From: Clostridiales bacterium
Lineage (GTDB): Bacteria; Bacillota; Clostridia; Oscillospirales; Acutalibacteraceae
Direction: 5' to 3'
DNA length: 24,402 nucleotides
Assembly: GCA_019415945.1 (NCBI GenBank)
Contig: DXYF01000010.1
Location: forward strand, 1-24,402
How positions within the stretch are numbered: the stretch's first letter is position 1; every line of letters starts with the position of its first letter. The position numbers were made by a program, and so were the translations under genes. Below are positions 8,116-15,514 of the stretch, one piece after another. Under the pieces are notes generated by a model that did not search any database, had not been told where the DNA came from, and was given only the letters and a program-made list of their open reading frames with translations.

Positions 8116-9039
8116 TCAGCTCTTAATTTTTGCCGCAAAGCACGCCCAGCCGTTTTCGATATGCTCCTCGATAATGTCAAAGTGCCTGCTCACCGACTGT
8201 TTTACCTCGTCGGCTCTTGTGTCAATTATTCCGCTCATTATATACACGGCGTCGCTTTTCATAAAGTCGCGAATCCCCTCTGACAAAAACATAATTGCGT
8301 CTGCCACAATATTTGCAAGCACAATATCGTATTTGCCCTCCACCTTATCGGTAAAGCTTCCGCAAATGGCGGTATATCGGTTGCCGACTCCGTTTATTTC
8401 TGCGTTTTCCGCCGCCGTACGCACGGCGGTTTCGTCGATATCAACGCCTACCGCATTATCGGCTCCGAGTAAAAGCGTTGCAATGGAAAGTATTCCGCTG
8501 CCGCATCCCACATCAAGCACGCTGTCGCCCTTTTTCAGGTATTTTTCGCACATTTCAAGACAAAGCCTTGTTGTTTCATGACCGCCCGTACCAAACGCAA
8601 GTCCCGGGTCGATATTGAGCACAATCCTGCCGTTTGCATCGTAATCGTCACGCCAGCTCGGGCGAATGAGCAGACTTTTGCCCACCTCGATGGGATTAAA
8701 ATACTTTTTCCAGTTGTTTCGCCAGTCCTCCTCGGCACAGTCAAGAAGCTCAATAGAATGTTCAATACCCTGTGCGTTGTAGCGTTCTGACAGAAACGCC
8801 ACCGCCTCCGACGGGGAAACATCAGACTCAAGGTATATGTGCACGAAAGCCTTTTGCCTGTCCTTGCTCAACAGCTCCTCGTCAATCAGGTCAATATGAG
8901 CAATATCCTCAACCTCCTGCTCAAGGTTTGCGTAATCCTCAATGTATATGCCGTAAGGCACAACAACATTTGCAATATCACTTGCCTCGTCAATGCGTTG
9001 TGCGTCTACTGCAATTTTAATTTCCGTCCACTTTTCCAT
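8116..9039 (-). CDS. prmA: Ribosomal protein L11 methyltransferase
   Basis: This is a 307-residue SAM-dependent methyltransferase that trimethylates ribosomal protein L11 in the cytoplasm. The PrmA signature DPGLAFGTGGHETTRL is followed by motif I VLDVGCGSGILSIA, an acidic VGVDIDETAV and the catalytic-region DIVLANIVAD. An N-terminal substrate-binding domain of usual size precedes these. I chose the ATG at 9039 because a CGGAGG site lies just upstream; the frame could extend 6 codons to 9057 but without a ribosome site. prmA commonly follows dnaJ in Firmicutes. Here the dnaJ terminator, repeat copy 3 and a separate promoter (9077-9105) lie between them, so it is probably transcribed on its own. 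Confidence 0.95.
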   Translation of the reverse strand: MEKWTEIKIAVDAQRIDEASDIANVVVPYGIYIEDYANLEQEVEDIAHIDLIDEELLSKDRQKAFVHIYLESDVSPSEAVAFLSERYNAQGIEHSIELLDCAEEDWRNNWKKYFNPIEVGKSLLIRPSWRDDYDANGRIVLNIDPGLAFGTGGHETTRLCLEMCEKYLKKGDSVLDVGCGSGILSIATLLLGADNAVGVDIDETAVRTAAENAEINGVGNRYTAICGSFTDKVEGKYDIVLANIVADAIMFLSEGIRDFMKSDAVYIMSGIIDTRADEVKQSVSRHFDIIEEHIENGWACFAAKIKS

Positions 9040-9076
9040 ATATCCTCCGAAATACATACTTTAATAATTTATGAAT

Positions 9077-9105
9077 ATTCTATCACAAAAAAATTTAAGA
9101 TTCAA
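9077..9105 (-). promoter_or_regulatory. Sigma-A-type promoter for prmA
   Basis: TTGAAT, 17 bp, TAGAAT on the minus strand, about 40-65 bp before the prmA ATG. Its -35 box starts 1 bp after the closing T-run of repeat copy 3, so the repeat insulates this promoter from dnaJ. Confidence 0.6.
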
Positions 9106-9106
9106 C

Positions 9107-9207
9107 AAAAAGTCGAGTGCCTCGACACGCAATTTGAGCAGACAGGCTGATATTATCAAGCCTTCTTTGCCCGACCGTTTTAGAGCAGTTTCCTATAAAG
9201 CAAAAAA
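9107..9207 (-). repeat. Structured dispersed repeat, copy 3 (between dnaJ and prmA)
   Basis: Third copy, about 101 bp. On the minus strand it starts in the T-run of the dnaJ terminator and ends in GTCGAG-GCA-CTCGAC plus T5. Its second stem reads AGGCT with AGCCT where the other copies have AGGTT with AACCT, a compensatory pair change. The first stem here is UGCUC with GGGCA. Confidence 0.85.
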
Positions 9208-9233
9208 GCCTTGTGACACTGTGTTCACAAGGC
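9202..9233 (-). terminator. dnaJ terminator
   Basis: A perfect 9-bp stem, GCCTTGTGA with TCACAAGGC (8-nt loop, 9208-9233), is followed by six T on the minus strand, 29 bp after the dnaJ stop. Confidence 0.9.
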
Positions 9234-9261
9234 CGTAAAATTATAAAAGGTAAAAATAAAA

Positions 9262-10404
9262 CTACTCGTTAAATAAATTCTTCAGCTTTTCAAAAAAGCT
9301 CTTTCTCTGGGCATAATTCTTATCCGTTGTGCTTTTGTCAAGCTGTTTTATAAGCTCCTTTTGCTTTGCATTGAGATTTTTCGGGACTTCAATCGTCATT
9401 CTGACATACTGGTCGCCTCTGCCTCTGCCGCCCAGGTGCGGGATACCCTTGCCCTTTAGCTTAAACACATCGCCCGGCTGTGTGCCCTCGTGAATAGTGT
9501 ACGAAACCTTGCCGTCAAGCGTCGGAACAACAAGCTCTGCTCCGAGAGCCGCCTGTGCAAATGTTATCGGCGTGTCGCACCACACATCGTCGCCCCTGCG
9601 TTCAAAAATGGGGTGAGGACGCACATTTACATATACATGCAAGTCGCCCGCAGGTCCGTTGTTGTAGCCTGCATTGCCCCTGCCGCCTACATTTAAAATC
9701 TGCTGGTCCTTAATTCCTGCCGGAACCGTGACATCAACCGTCTTGTTTTTACGCTGCCTGCCCGAACCGCCGCACTTACGGCAGGGATTGTCAATAATTT
9801 TACCCTTGCCGTGGCAGGCGTCGCAGGTACGCTGGGTCTGAACAACACCGAACGGCGTTCTCTGATTTAATGTAACTCTGCCCGAACCGCCGCAGGCTGA
9901 ACAGGTCTTCGGCGACGAACCTGCCTGAGCACCTGTTCCGTGACACTCGCCGCAGGTTGTAACGCAGTTGTAGCTTATATTCTTTTTACATCCCTTTGCC
10001 GCCTCTTCAAAGGTAATATAAATGCTCGCCTCAACATCGCTGCCTCTCATCGGGGCGTTTGCGTTGGTTGAGCGTCTGCCTCCAAATCCTCCGAAAAAGC
10101 TTGAGAATATATCGTCGAGGTCGATTCCCTGTCCGAACGGACTTGAACCGCCTGCACCGCCTGCTCCGAAATTCGGGTCAACTCCTGCGTGACCGAACTG
10201 GTCATAGCGAGCTCTTTTGTCCTTGTCGGACAAAACCTCGTAAGCTTCGTTTACCTCTTTAAATTTTTCTTCACATTGTTTGTCACCCGGATGAAGGTCA
10301 GGGTGATATTTTTTGGCACTTTGTCTGTATGCCTTTTTTATTTCGTCGTCGCTTGCACCCTTTTGAACGCCAAGCACCTCGTAATAATCTCTTTTTTCAG
10401 CCAT
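9262..10404 (-). CDS. dnaJ: Chaperone protein DnaJ (Hsp40)
   Basis: This 380-residue type I J-protein delivers substrates to DnaK and stimulates its ATPase in the cytoplasm. The J domain has HPD at residues 34-36. A Gly/Phe-rich linker follows, then four zinc-binding repeats (CGECHGTG, CSACGGSG, CDACHGKG, CRKCGGSG), all intact, and the C-terminal substrate-binding domains. The start has AGGGAG about 9 bp upstream. It lies 91 bp after dnaK, across a perfect 11-bp hairpin. It is expected to be under HrcA/CIRCE control with the upstream genes. Confidence 0.98.
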   Translation of the reverse strand: MAEKRDYYEVLGVQKGASDDEIKKAYRQSAKKYHPDLHPGDKQCEEKFKEVNEAYEVLSDKDKRARYDQFGHAGVDPNFGAGGAGGSSPFGQGIDLDDIFSSFFGGFGGRRSTNANAPMRGSDVEASIYITFEEAAKGCKKNISYNCVTTCGECHGTGAQAGSSPKTCSACGGSGRVTLNQRTPFGVVQTQRTCDACHGKGKIIDNPCRKCGGSGRQRKNKTVDVTVPAGIKDQQILNVGGRGNAGYNNGPAGDLHVYVNVRPHPIFERRGDDVWCDTPITFAQAALGAELVVPTLDGKVSYTIHEGTQPGDVFKLKGKGIPHLGGRGRGDQYVRMTIEVPKNLNAKQKELIKQLDKSTTDKNYAQRKSFFEKLKNLFNE

Positions 10405-10444
10405 AAATACACTCCCTGATAATCCGCAGCAATGCGATACTCAA

Positions 10445-10476
10445 CAAAGGAGCTGCTATGACAAACAGCTCCTTTG
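10445..10476 (-). other. Intercistronic hairpin between dnaK and dnaJ
   Basis: A perfect 11-bp stem, CAAAGGAGCTG with CAGCTCCTTTG and a 10-nt loop, lies in the dnaK-dnaJ gap. It has no T-run on the minus strand, so it looks more like an mRNA processing or stability element, or a weak attenuator, than a terminator. Confidence 0.55.
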
Positions 10477-10495
10477 ACAAACCATTATACATTAA

Positions 10496-12340
10496 TTATT
10501 TGTTATCGTCAACATCCTTGAAATCGGCGTCATAAACATTCGGGTCGCCGCCGTTTTGCTGTGCATTTCCCATATCGGGTGCACCCTGCTGCGGGTTGCC
10601 CTGAGGAGCAGCCTGCTGATAAAGCTTTGCGGAAACATCATAAAGAGCCTTCTGCAAATCTTCCTTAGCCGCTTTCATCATGTCGGCGTCGTCCTTTGAG
10701 ATTGCCTCTTTAAGAGCAGAAATCTTTGTGTTAAGAGTGTTCTTGTCATCGTCTGCAAGCTTATCGCCGCTGTCTGTTATGAGCTTTTCAGCCTGATAAA
10801 CCATGTTTTCAGCCTCGTTCTTTGCGTCAACTGCCTCACGACGCTTTTTGTCCTCGGCAGCAAACTGCTCAGCTTCCTTGACAGCCTTGTCAATATCATC
10901 CTTGCTCATATTTGTTGAAGATGAAATTGTAATCTTCTGTTCCTTACCTGTTCCGAGATCCTTTGCAGATACATTTACAATACCGTTTGCGTCGATATCA
11001 AATGTAACCTCAATCTGCGGAATACCACGCATTGCAGGAGCAATTCCGGTAAGAGCAAACAGACCGAGCTGCTTGTTGTCGCGTGCAAACTCACGCTCAC
11101 CCTGAAGTACATTGATTTCAACCTGCGTCTGATTGTCAGCGGCAGTTGAGAAAATCTGGCTCTTCTTTGTAGGAATAGTTGTGTTTCTGTCAATAATCTT
11201 TGTCATTACGCCGCCCATTGTTTCAACGCCGAGTGAAAGCGGAGTAACATCAAGAAGCAAAAGTCCGTCAACCTCGCCGCCGAGTACGCCTGCCTGAATT
11301 GCAGCACCGATTGCTACGCACTCATCGGGGTTAATGCCCTTAAACGGCTCCTTGCCGATAAGCTTCTTAACAGCCTCCTGAACAGCAGGAATTCTTGAAG
11401 AACCGCCAACCATAAGAACCTTGTCGATCTGACCGATCTGAAGACCCGAGTCTGAGAGAGCAGAACGAACAGGGCCCATTGTAGCCTCAACAAGGTCTGA
11501 TGTAAGCTCATCAAACTTTGCTCTTGTAAGTGTAAGATCAAGGTGCTTAGGACCTGTCTGGTCGGCTGTGATAAACGGAAGATTGATAGACGATGTTGTT
11601 ACGCCCGAAAGCTCAATCTTAGCCTTTTCAGCTGCTTCCTTTAATCTCTGCATAGCCATTTTATCGGATGAAAGGTCGATGCCTGTTTCTGTTTTGAATG
11701 AAGAAACCATCCAGTCGATGATTCTCTTGTCGAAGTCGTCGCCGCCGAGACGGTTGTTGCCTGCGGTTGCCAAAACCTCCTGAACGCCGTCGCCCATCTC
11801 GATGATAGATACATCGAATGTGCCGCCGCCGAGGTCATATACCATAACCTTTTGGTCATTTTCCTTGTCAACGCCGTAAGAAAGAGCTGCGGCAGTAGGC
11901 TCGTTAATGATTCTCTTTACATCAAGACCTGCGATTTTACCTGCGTCCTTAGTAGCCTGACGCTGTGCGTCGGTAAAGTATGCGGGAACGGTGATAACTG
12001 CCTGTGTAACGGTTTCGCCGAGATAAGCTTCTGCGTCAGCCTTGAGTTTCTGAAGAATCATTGCGGAAATTTCCTGTGGAGTATAATTCTTGCCGTCGAT
12101 TGAAACCTTGTGAGCGGTACCCATTTCTCTCTTGATTGAAGATACTGTTCTGTCGGGATTTGTGATAGCCTGACGCTTTGCGACCTGACCTACCATTCTT
12201 TCGCCGTCCTTTGAAAATGCAACTACGGACGGGGTTGTTCTTGCACCCTCTGCATTTGCGATAACTACAGGCTCGCCGCCTTCGATTACTGCTACGCAGG
12301 AGTTTGTTGTACCTAAATCTATACCTATTGTCTTTGCCAT
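10496..12340 (-). CDS. dnaK: Chaperone protein DnaK (Hsp70)
   Basis: This 614-residue Hsp70 binds unfolded peptides in an ATP-driven cycle with DnaJ and GrpE. The ATPase domain opens with MAKTIGIDLGTTNSCVAVIE. It continues with INEPTAAALSYG, VYDLGGGTFDVSI and KVLMVGGSSRIPAV, all standard nucleotide-binding motifs. The substrate-binding domain begins after the LLLLDVTPLSLG linker. The C-terminus is a Gln/Gly/Pro-rich tail ending in an acidic stretch. It has the shortened ATPase domain typical of Gram-positive DnaK (614 residues). TGGAGG lies 9 bp before the ATG, and the gene follows grpE by 67 bp. Confidence 0.99.
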   Translation of the reverse strand: MAKTIGIDLGTTNSCVAVIEGGEPVVIANAEGARTTPSVVAFSKDGERMVGQVAKRQAITNPDRTVSSIKREMGTAHKVSIDGKNYTPQEISAMILQKLKADAEAYLGETVTQAVITVPAYFTDAQRQATKDAGKIAGLDVKRIINEPTAAALSYGVDKENDQKVMVYDLGGGTFDVSIIEMGDGVQEVLATAGNNRLGGDDFDKRIIDWMVSSFKTETGIDLSSDKMAMQRLKEAAEKAKIELSGVTTSSINLPFITADQTGPKHLDLTLTRAKFDELTSDLVEATMGPVRSALSDSGLQIGQIDKVLMVGGSSRIPAVQEAVKKLIGKEPFKGINPDECVAIGAAIQAGVLGGEVDGLLLLDVTPLSLGVETMGGVMTKIIDRNTTIPTKKSQIFSTAADNQTQVEINVLQGEREFARDNKQLGLFALTGIAPAMRGIPQIEVTFDIDANGIVNVSAKDLGTGKEQKITISSSTNMSKDDIDKAVKEAEQFAAEDKKRREAVDAKNEAENMVYQAEKLITDSGDKLADDDKNTLNTKISALKEAISKDDADMMKAAKEDLQKALYDVSAKLYQQAAPQGNPQQGAPDMGNAQQNGGDPNVYDADFKDVDDNK

Positions 12341-12407
12341 AATAAATTCCTCCAGTAAATTTAATTTTATATTTTAATATCAGTAATATGCATTAATTAA
12401 AAATTGC

Positions 12408-12971
12408 TTAACAGTTAGCCACCTGCACCATTGCGTGACGAATAATTTTATCTCCGATTTTGTATCCGGTCTGAAAAACCTGTGCAATGGTGTTTTCCCC
12501 AAGTTCTTCGTTTTCAACCTTTGAAATTGCGTTGTGCAGATTGGGGTCAAATTCATCGCCCACTTTGCCGAACGCCTCGATTTTGAGCTTTTCAAAGGAT
12601 TTATCAAGCTGATTTGAAATAAGCTCAACGCCCTTTATAATTTCGGGGTCTGCGTTTGCAAGATTTTCAAGTGCCATTCTCACGCTGTCAGCCACGGGCA
12701 AAAGCTCCGTAACCGCCTTAGCCGTTGCGTCGTCGTAAATCGACAGCTTTTCGTTTGCAGTACGCTTGCGGTAGTTGTCATATTCTGCGGCAAGCCTTAT
12801 ATATTTATCCTTTTGCGTCTTTAGCTCCTCTTCAAGCTTTGACACCTTATCGTCGCTTCCAGCCTGTACATCGGGAGTTTCCTCCTCTGCCCCGGCTGTC
12901 TGCTCTTCTTCGTCTTTCGTCTGTTTTGTTTCTTTTATTTCTTCGTCGTATTCCTTTTTCTTCTTTGCCAT
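12408..12971 (-). CDS. grpE: Nucleotide exchange factor GrpE
   Basis: This 187-residue GrpE releases ADP from DnaK. It has a charged N-terminus of about 40 residues (KKKKEYDEEIKET), a long coiled-coil region containing YIRLAAEYDNYRKRT, and the C-terminal beta domain with the diagnostic GVELISNQL and NLHNAISKVE, ending HAMVQVANC. An AAGGAGG site precedes the ATG by 6 bp, and the gene lies 19 bp after hrcA in the same operon. Confidence 0.97.
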   Translation of the reverse strand: MAKKKKEYDEEIKETKQTKDEEEQTAGAEEETPDVQAGSDDKVSKLEEELKTQKDKYIRLAAEYDNYRKRTANEKLSIYDDATAKAVTELLPVADSVRMALENLANADPEIIKGVELISNQLDKSFEKLKIEAFGKVGDEFDPNLHNAISKVENEELGENTIAQVFQTGYKIGDKIIRHAMVQVANC

Positions 12972-12990
12972 TTTTATCCTCCTTAGGGGA

Positions 12991-14025
12991 CTATTGTTGT
13001 ATTTCTATAAGCTCGCTTATCAGCGTTCCCACCGTTTGAGAAACACTGTCAAGAATTGAAATTACTCTTGCGTAATCCATTCTCAGCGGTCCCACAACCG
13101 CAATCACACCCGACGGCTTTGAATCCACCGTATAGCGTGCTGCGACTACCGAGCTTTGAGAAAGCTCCGTTCTGCTGTTCTCTCTGCCTATAACAACGCA
13201 GGTGCTTTTCGGCATATTTAAAAGCATTGACGAGAGGTCATGCTCGTTGTTTAAGAACTCAAACATACCTCTTGCCGCCGCAAAGTCAATCTCGGACAAA
13301 AGCATAAGCTTTGAATATCCGCTGTGACATATGCTGATCTCACGGGCGTTTTTTGCACACTCCTGAATTGCCGTAAGCACTGACGGCATAAACAGCGACA
13401 GCTCGCCGAATCTTGCCGCCGCAGTCTGAATAAACGGCCGATTTATTGACGACAGCTTAACGCCCGAAAAAATTTCGTTGAGAGCCTTGTCAAAAATCTC
13501 AAGAATTTCAGGGGTTATTATAAACTCACACCTGAAAAGCCTTGTTTTTATAATTCCGTTCGATACAATCAAAACTGCCATCGCCGTGTGAGAGCCGGTC
13601 TGAACAAAACTGATTTTGCGTACCCTGCTCTCCTCGCCGTCGGGAGTTGTCGCAACCGATATGAGGTCGGTAAGCTGCGACACAAGGCTTGCGGCACCTT
13701 CGAGTATGCTTTCGGGGGAATCCGAACATTGTAAAAGCGTTGATTCAATGTAGTCTTTTCCGCTTTGCGACAGCGGAGTAACTTTCATTATATTGTCTAC
13801 ATAATACCTGTAGCCAAGCGTTGTAGGAACACGCCCTGCCGAGGTGTGCGGCTGTATCAAAAATCCTCTGTTTGTAAGGTCAGCCATTTCGTTTCGCACC
13901 GTAGCGGAAGAAACATCAAGCCCTGCCTCGTTTATCAGAGTCTTTGAACCGACAGGCTCACCCGTGCGGATAAAGCTCTCTACAATCGCCGAAAGTATTT
14001 TTTGTTTTCTTGAAGCCAGCTCCAC
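12991..14025 (-). CDS. hrcA: Heat-inducible transcription repressor HrcA
   Basis: HrcA binds CIRCE operators and represses the chaperone operon; GroEL is known to keep it active. The N-terminal winged-helix domain includes TGEPVGSKTLINEAGLDVSS and ATVRNEMADL, followed by the HTSAGRVPT motif typical of HrcA. The C-terminal domain ends near a conserved-type GPLRMDYARV. I prefer the GTG at 14025 because AGAGAGGTG then lies 6 bp upstream and the protein begins (M)ELASRKQKIL as in other HrcA proteins. The frame can also start at a GTG at 14034, but that codon overlaps the ribosome site. It heads the hrcA-grpE-dnaK-dnaJ operon, with its own operator at 14065-14091. Confidence 0.96.
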   Translation of the reverse strand: MELASRKQKILSAIVESFIRTGEPVGSKTLINEAGLDVSSATVRNEMADLTNRGFLIQPHTSAGRVPTTLGYRYYVDNIMKVTPLSQSGKDYIESTLLQCSDSPESILEGAASLVSQLTDLISVATTPDGEESRVRKISFVQTGSHTAMAVLIVSNGIIKTRLFRCEFIITPEILEIFDKALNEIFSGVKLSSINRPFIQTAAARFGELSLFMPSVLTAIQECAKNAREISICHSGYSKLMLLSEIDFAAARGMFEFLNNEHDLSSMLLNMPKSTCVVIGRENSRTELSQSSVVAARYTVDSKPSGVIAVVGPLRMDYARVISILDSVSQTVGTLISELIEIQQ

Positions 14026-14064
14026 ACCGTTCACCTCTCTGTTATGAAGTCGGTTTTTGCTGTT

Positions 14065-14091
14065 TTAGCACTCTCGATGTACGAGTGCTAA
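14065..14091 (-). promoter_or_regulatory. CIRCE operator (HrcA binding site)
   Basis: TTAGCACTC, 9 bp, GAGTGCTAA: a perfect match to the CIRCE consensus on both arms. It begins a few bases after the predicted transcript start and lies 40 bp before the hrcA start, so HrcA autoregulates the operon. Confidence 0.97.
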
Positions 14092-14104
14092 CTGCTTTAT
14101 CCTT

Positions 14105-14133
14105 ACTATAATACCAAAGTCAGTAAAAGTCAA
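14105..14133 (-). promoter_or_regulatory. Sigma-A-type promoter of the hrcA operon
   Basis: TTGACT, 17 bp, TATAGT on the minus strand, with the transcript start predicted near 14098. CIRCE lies immediately downstream, the usual arrangement for vegetative promoters under HrcA. Confidence 0.75.
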
Positions 14134-14219
14134 TAGATTTTTTAAAAAATTTTAATATAATACCAAAAATAATTAAAAAGATTTTAAAAAATTTCAAAAG
14201 TTTTTGGAGTTTGCTTTAG

Positions 14220-14248
14220 TTGACACAAGCCGCGGCAAAGCTTATAAT
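14220..14248 (+). promoter_or_regulatory. Consensus sigma-A promoter for the 87-residue membrane protein
   Basis: TTGACA, 17 bp, TATAAT: a perfect match in both boxes and spacing. The transcript start is predicted near 14255, and the ATG is at 14281. Confidence 0.85.
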
Positions 14249-14280
14249 AGCTATACAACCGATTTGGAAAGGATTATTTT

Positions 14281-14544
14281 ATGACTGAATTTATGCAAAA
14301 CATATATGTGTTTTTGTGGGCGGTTCTTGCCCTGCTGACCTTTGCCGTGGGCATAAAACAAAAAGCACCGTACGCTTTTGTTGTTTCCTTGTGTTTCGTT
14401 TTTATGACCGTTTGGTATGCACTTGAAGCCTTTGCGGGATATCAAATGTTTTCAGACACCGCCGGAATCATATACAAAATCGTGCTTGCCGTATTTTTGG
14501 CGGCATTTGTAATAATCTATTTAGTTTCAAAAAAGAAACACTGA
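14281..14544 (+). CDS. Small hypothetical membrane protein (87 aa)
   Basis: I do not recognise a family. The 87 residues form three hydrophobic segments, about residues 8-24 (VFLWAVLALLTFAVGI), 31-50 (YAFVVSLCFVFMTVWYALEA) and 63-82, with a basic KKKH tail, so it is probably an integral membrane protein with a cytoplasmic C-terminus. It is certainly expressed as a unit by sequence signs: a perfect consensus promoter at 14220, a GGAAAGGA ribosome site 8 bp before the ATG, and a terminator hairpin at 14640. It is transcribed divergently from the hrcA operon. No functional prediction can be supported. Confidence 0.75.
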   Translation: MTEFMQNIYVFLWAVLALLTFAVGIKQKAPYAFVVSLCFVFMTVWYALEAFAGYQMFSDTAGIIYKIVLAVFLAAFVIIYLVSKKKH

Positions 14545-14639
14545 AACGCAAAAATTTGACTTTATTTTTAATCGCTATATTGAAGCACAAACACTTGCAT
14601 ATACAATATATAGTTATATAAAAAGTTTTTGCTTAAATT

Positions 14640-14663
14640 CTGCGAAAATTCGCAGTTTTTTTT
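14640..14663 (+). terminator. Terminator after the 87-residue membrane protein
   Basis: CTGCG-AAAATT-CGCAG (extendable to a 7-bp stem) is followed by eight T. It lies about 95 bp after the stop, with nothing recognisable in between, and directly before the rpsT promoter. Confidence 0.7.
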
Positions 14664-14672
14664 GAAAAACAC

Positions 14673-14701
14673 TTGCGTTTTATATGTTTTTGTGGTATTA
14701 T
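14673..14701 (+). promoter_or_regulatory. Sigma-A-type promoter for rpsT
   Basis: TTGCGT, 17 bp, TATTAT (an overlapping TATAAT sits 3 bp further), about 40 bp before the rpsT start. Confidence 0.65.
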
Positions 14702-14738
14702 AATACCCATATGACCGATATTTTAAGGAGGTGGGACA

Positions 14739-14999
14739 ATGCCAAACATTAAATCTGCAAAAAAGCGTGTAAAGGTTATCGCTACTAAAACAGCTCGCAA
14801 CAAGGCTACAAAATCAGCTTTGAGAACAGCAATTAAGAAGGCTTATATCGCAGTTGACACTAACGCTGACAACAAAACAGAGGCAGTTCGTCTTGCTATC
14901 AAGAAAATTGACCAGGCAACAGCTAAGGGTATTCTTCACAAGAATAAAGCAGCAAGAAGCAAGTCTTCTCTTGCTAAAAGGCTCAACGCTTCGGCTTGA
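14739..14999 (+). CDS. rpsT: 30S ribosomal protein S20
   Basis: This 86-residue, strongly basic protein begins MPNIKSAKKRVKVIATKTAR, the S20 hallmark. It is alpha-helical throughout, with the family's usual length and an ILHKNKAARSKSSLAKRLN C-terminus. S20 binds 16S rRNA early in 30S assembly. A very strong AAGGAGG site lies 7 bp before the ATG, as expected for a highly expressed gene. It is a single-gene unit with its own promoter and terminator. Confidence 0.98.
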   Translation: MPNIKSAKKRVKVIATKTARNKATKSALRTAIKKAYIAVDTNADNKTEAVRLAIKKIDQATAKGILHKNKAARSKSSLAKRLNASA

Positions 15000-15030
15000 T
15001 GTCAGATCGGCTGAATATTCTATTGCACTT

Positions 15031-15058
15031 AAAGCAGAGATTTTCTCTGCTTTTTTTG
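15031..15058 (+). terminator. rpsT terminator
   Basis: AAAGCAGAG with CTCTGCTTT (5-nt loop) is followed by T-run, 31 bp after the rpsT stop. Confidence 0.9.
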
Positions 15059-15066
15059 TTTTTATG

Positions 15067-15095
15067 TTGACATTTTTATAAAAAATGTTTAGAAT
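15067..15095 (+). promoter_or_regulatory. Sigma-A-type promoter for the 49-residue peptide gene
   Basis: TTGACA, 17 bp, TAGAAT on the plus strand. The start is predicted near 15102, leaving an 80-nt leader before the ATG at 15182. Confidence 0.7.
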
Positions 15096-15181
15096 ATATT
15101 TATACAATCAGCAGATAATAAATTACTACTATAAATTCGGCGTCAGCCTTGTCAACGCCTTGTCGAACTGGAGGATTCAAT

Positions 15182-15331
15182 ATGAAAAACAAAAAATTCG
15201 CTTTGATTATCGGTATCATATCAGCAGTGGCTGCTCTTTCCGCTGCACTGACCGCTTTCCTTATTGTTAAGGATAAGCAAAAAAAGGACGACGAGGAACT
15301 TATGGAATACCTCGACAGTGCAATCGAATAA
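15182..15331 (+). CDS. Small single-pass membrane peptide (49 aa)
   Basis: I do not recognise a family. The 49 residues are a short basic N-terminus (MKNKKF), one hydrophobic segment of about 24 residues (ALIIGIISAVAALSAALTAF and on), then a charged cytoplasmic-looking tail (KDKQKKDDEELMEYLDSAIE). I chose the ATG at 15182 because GGAGG lies 7 bp upstream; the frame is open 11 codons further but has no ribosome site there. A promoter with TTGACA and a strong terminator enclose it as a single unit, so it is very likely a real small protein. The function is unknown. Confidence 0.75.
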   Translation: MKNKKFALIIGIISAVAALSAALTAFLIVKDKQKKDDEELMEYLDSAIE

Positions 15332-15345
15332 AATCCCAAAACTTT

Positions 15346-15373
15346 AGGGCTGTTCAAAAGAACAGCCCTTTTT
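15346..15373 (+). terminator. Terminator of the 49-residue peptide gene
   Basis: AGGGCTGTTC-AAAA-GAACAGCCCT, a perfect 10-bp stem, followed by five T, 15 bp after the stop. Confidence 0.92.
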
Positions 15374-15413
15374 GTTTGATATTTTACTGTTTTTCGACAC
15401 TTAAAACAGCAAC

Positions 15414-15442
15414 AAAAAATCCCGAAGAACAAATCTTCGGGA
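15414..15442 (-). terminator. rpsI terminator, now behind the integrase genes
   Basis: TCCCGAAGA-ATTTGT-type hairpin with a perfect 9-bp stem (15420-15442) followed by six T on the minus strand. It lies 21 bp after the rpsI remnant stop. After insertion of the element it is the first terminator downstream of the 15610-16821 integrase. Confidence 0.88.
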
Positions 15443-15463
15443 TAAATCTGCGATAAAATGAAA

Positions 15464-15514
15464 TTATCTCTTTGAGAACTGCGGAGCGCGACGGGCAGCC
15501 TTGAGGCCGTACTT
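15464..15514 (-). pseudogene. rpsI: 3' remnant of rpsI (ribosomal protein S9): attachment-site end
   Basis: On the minus strand 16 codons plus TAA encode KYGLKAARRAPQFSKR, the conserved C-terminus of bacterial ribosomal protein S9. Upstream of the Lys codon the frame turns into LRRL instead of the expected ERK, so homology stops at about 15514. No start, promoter or ribosome site belongs to it. This is the pattern left by an element that inserts in the 3' end of a conserved gene: one junction carries the displaced 3' piece and the other should carry a complete gene. A terminator follows directly. The recombination core must lie within this fragment or a few bases beyond. Confidence 0.88.

Noticed and set aside
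8839..9150. Plus-strand frame ending in a peptide also encoded at 2811-3095
   Set aside because: The shared peptide end comes only from the dispersed repeat; the remainder is antisense to prmA.
3051..9207. Possible CRISPR array or insertion sequences from the three repeats
   Set aside because: The copies are thousands of bases apart with genes between them, have no transposase frame and no regular spacers.
15377..15412. CTGTTTT/AAAACAG hairpin between the 49-residue gene and the rpsI terminator
   Set aside because: The stem is A/T-rich with a 9-nt loop and no T-run of its own, and strong terminators lie on both sides; it is likely chance.
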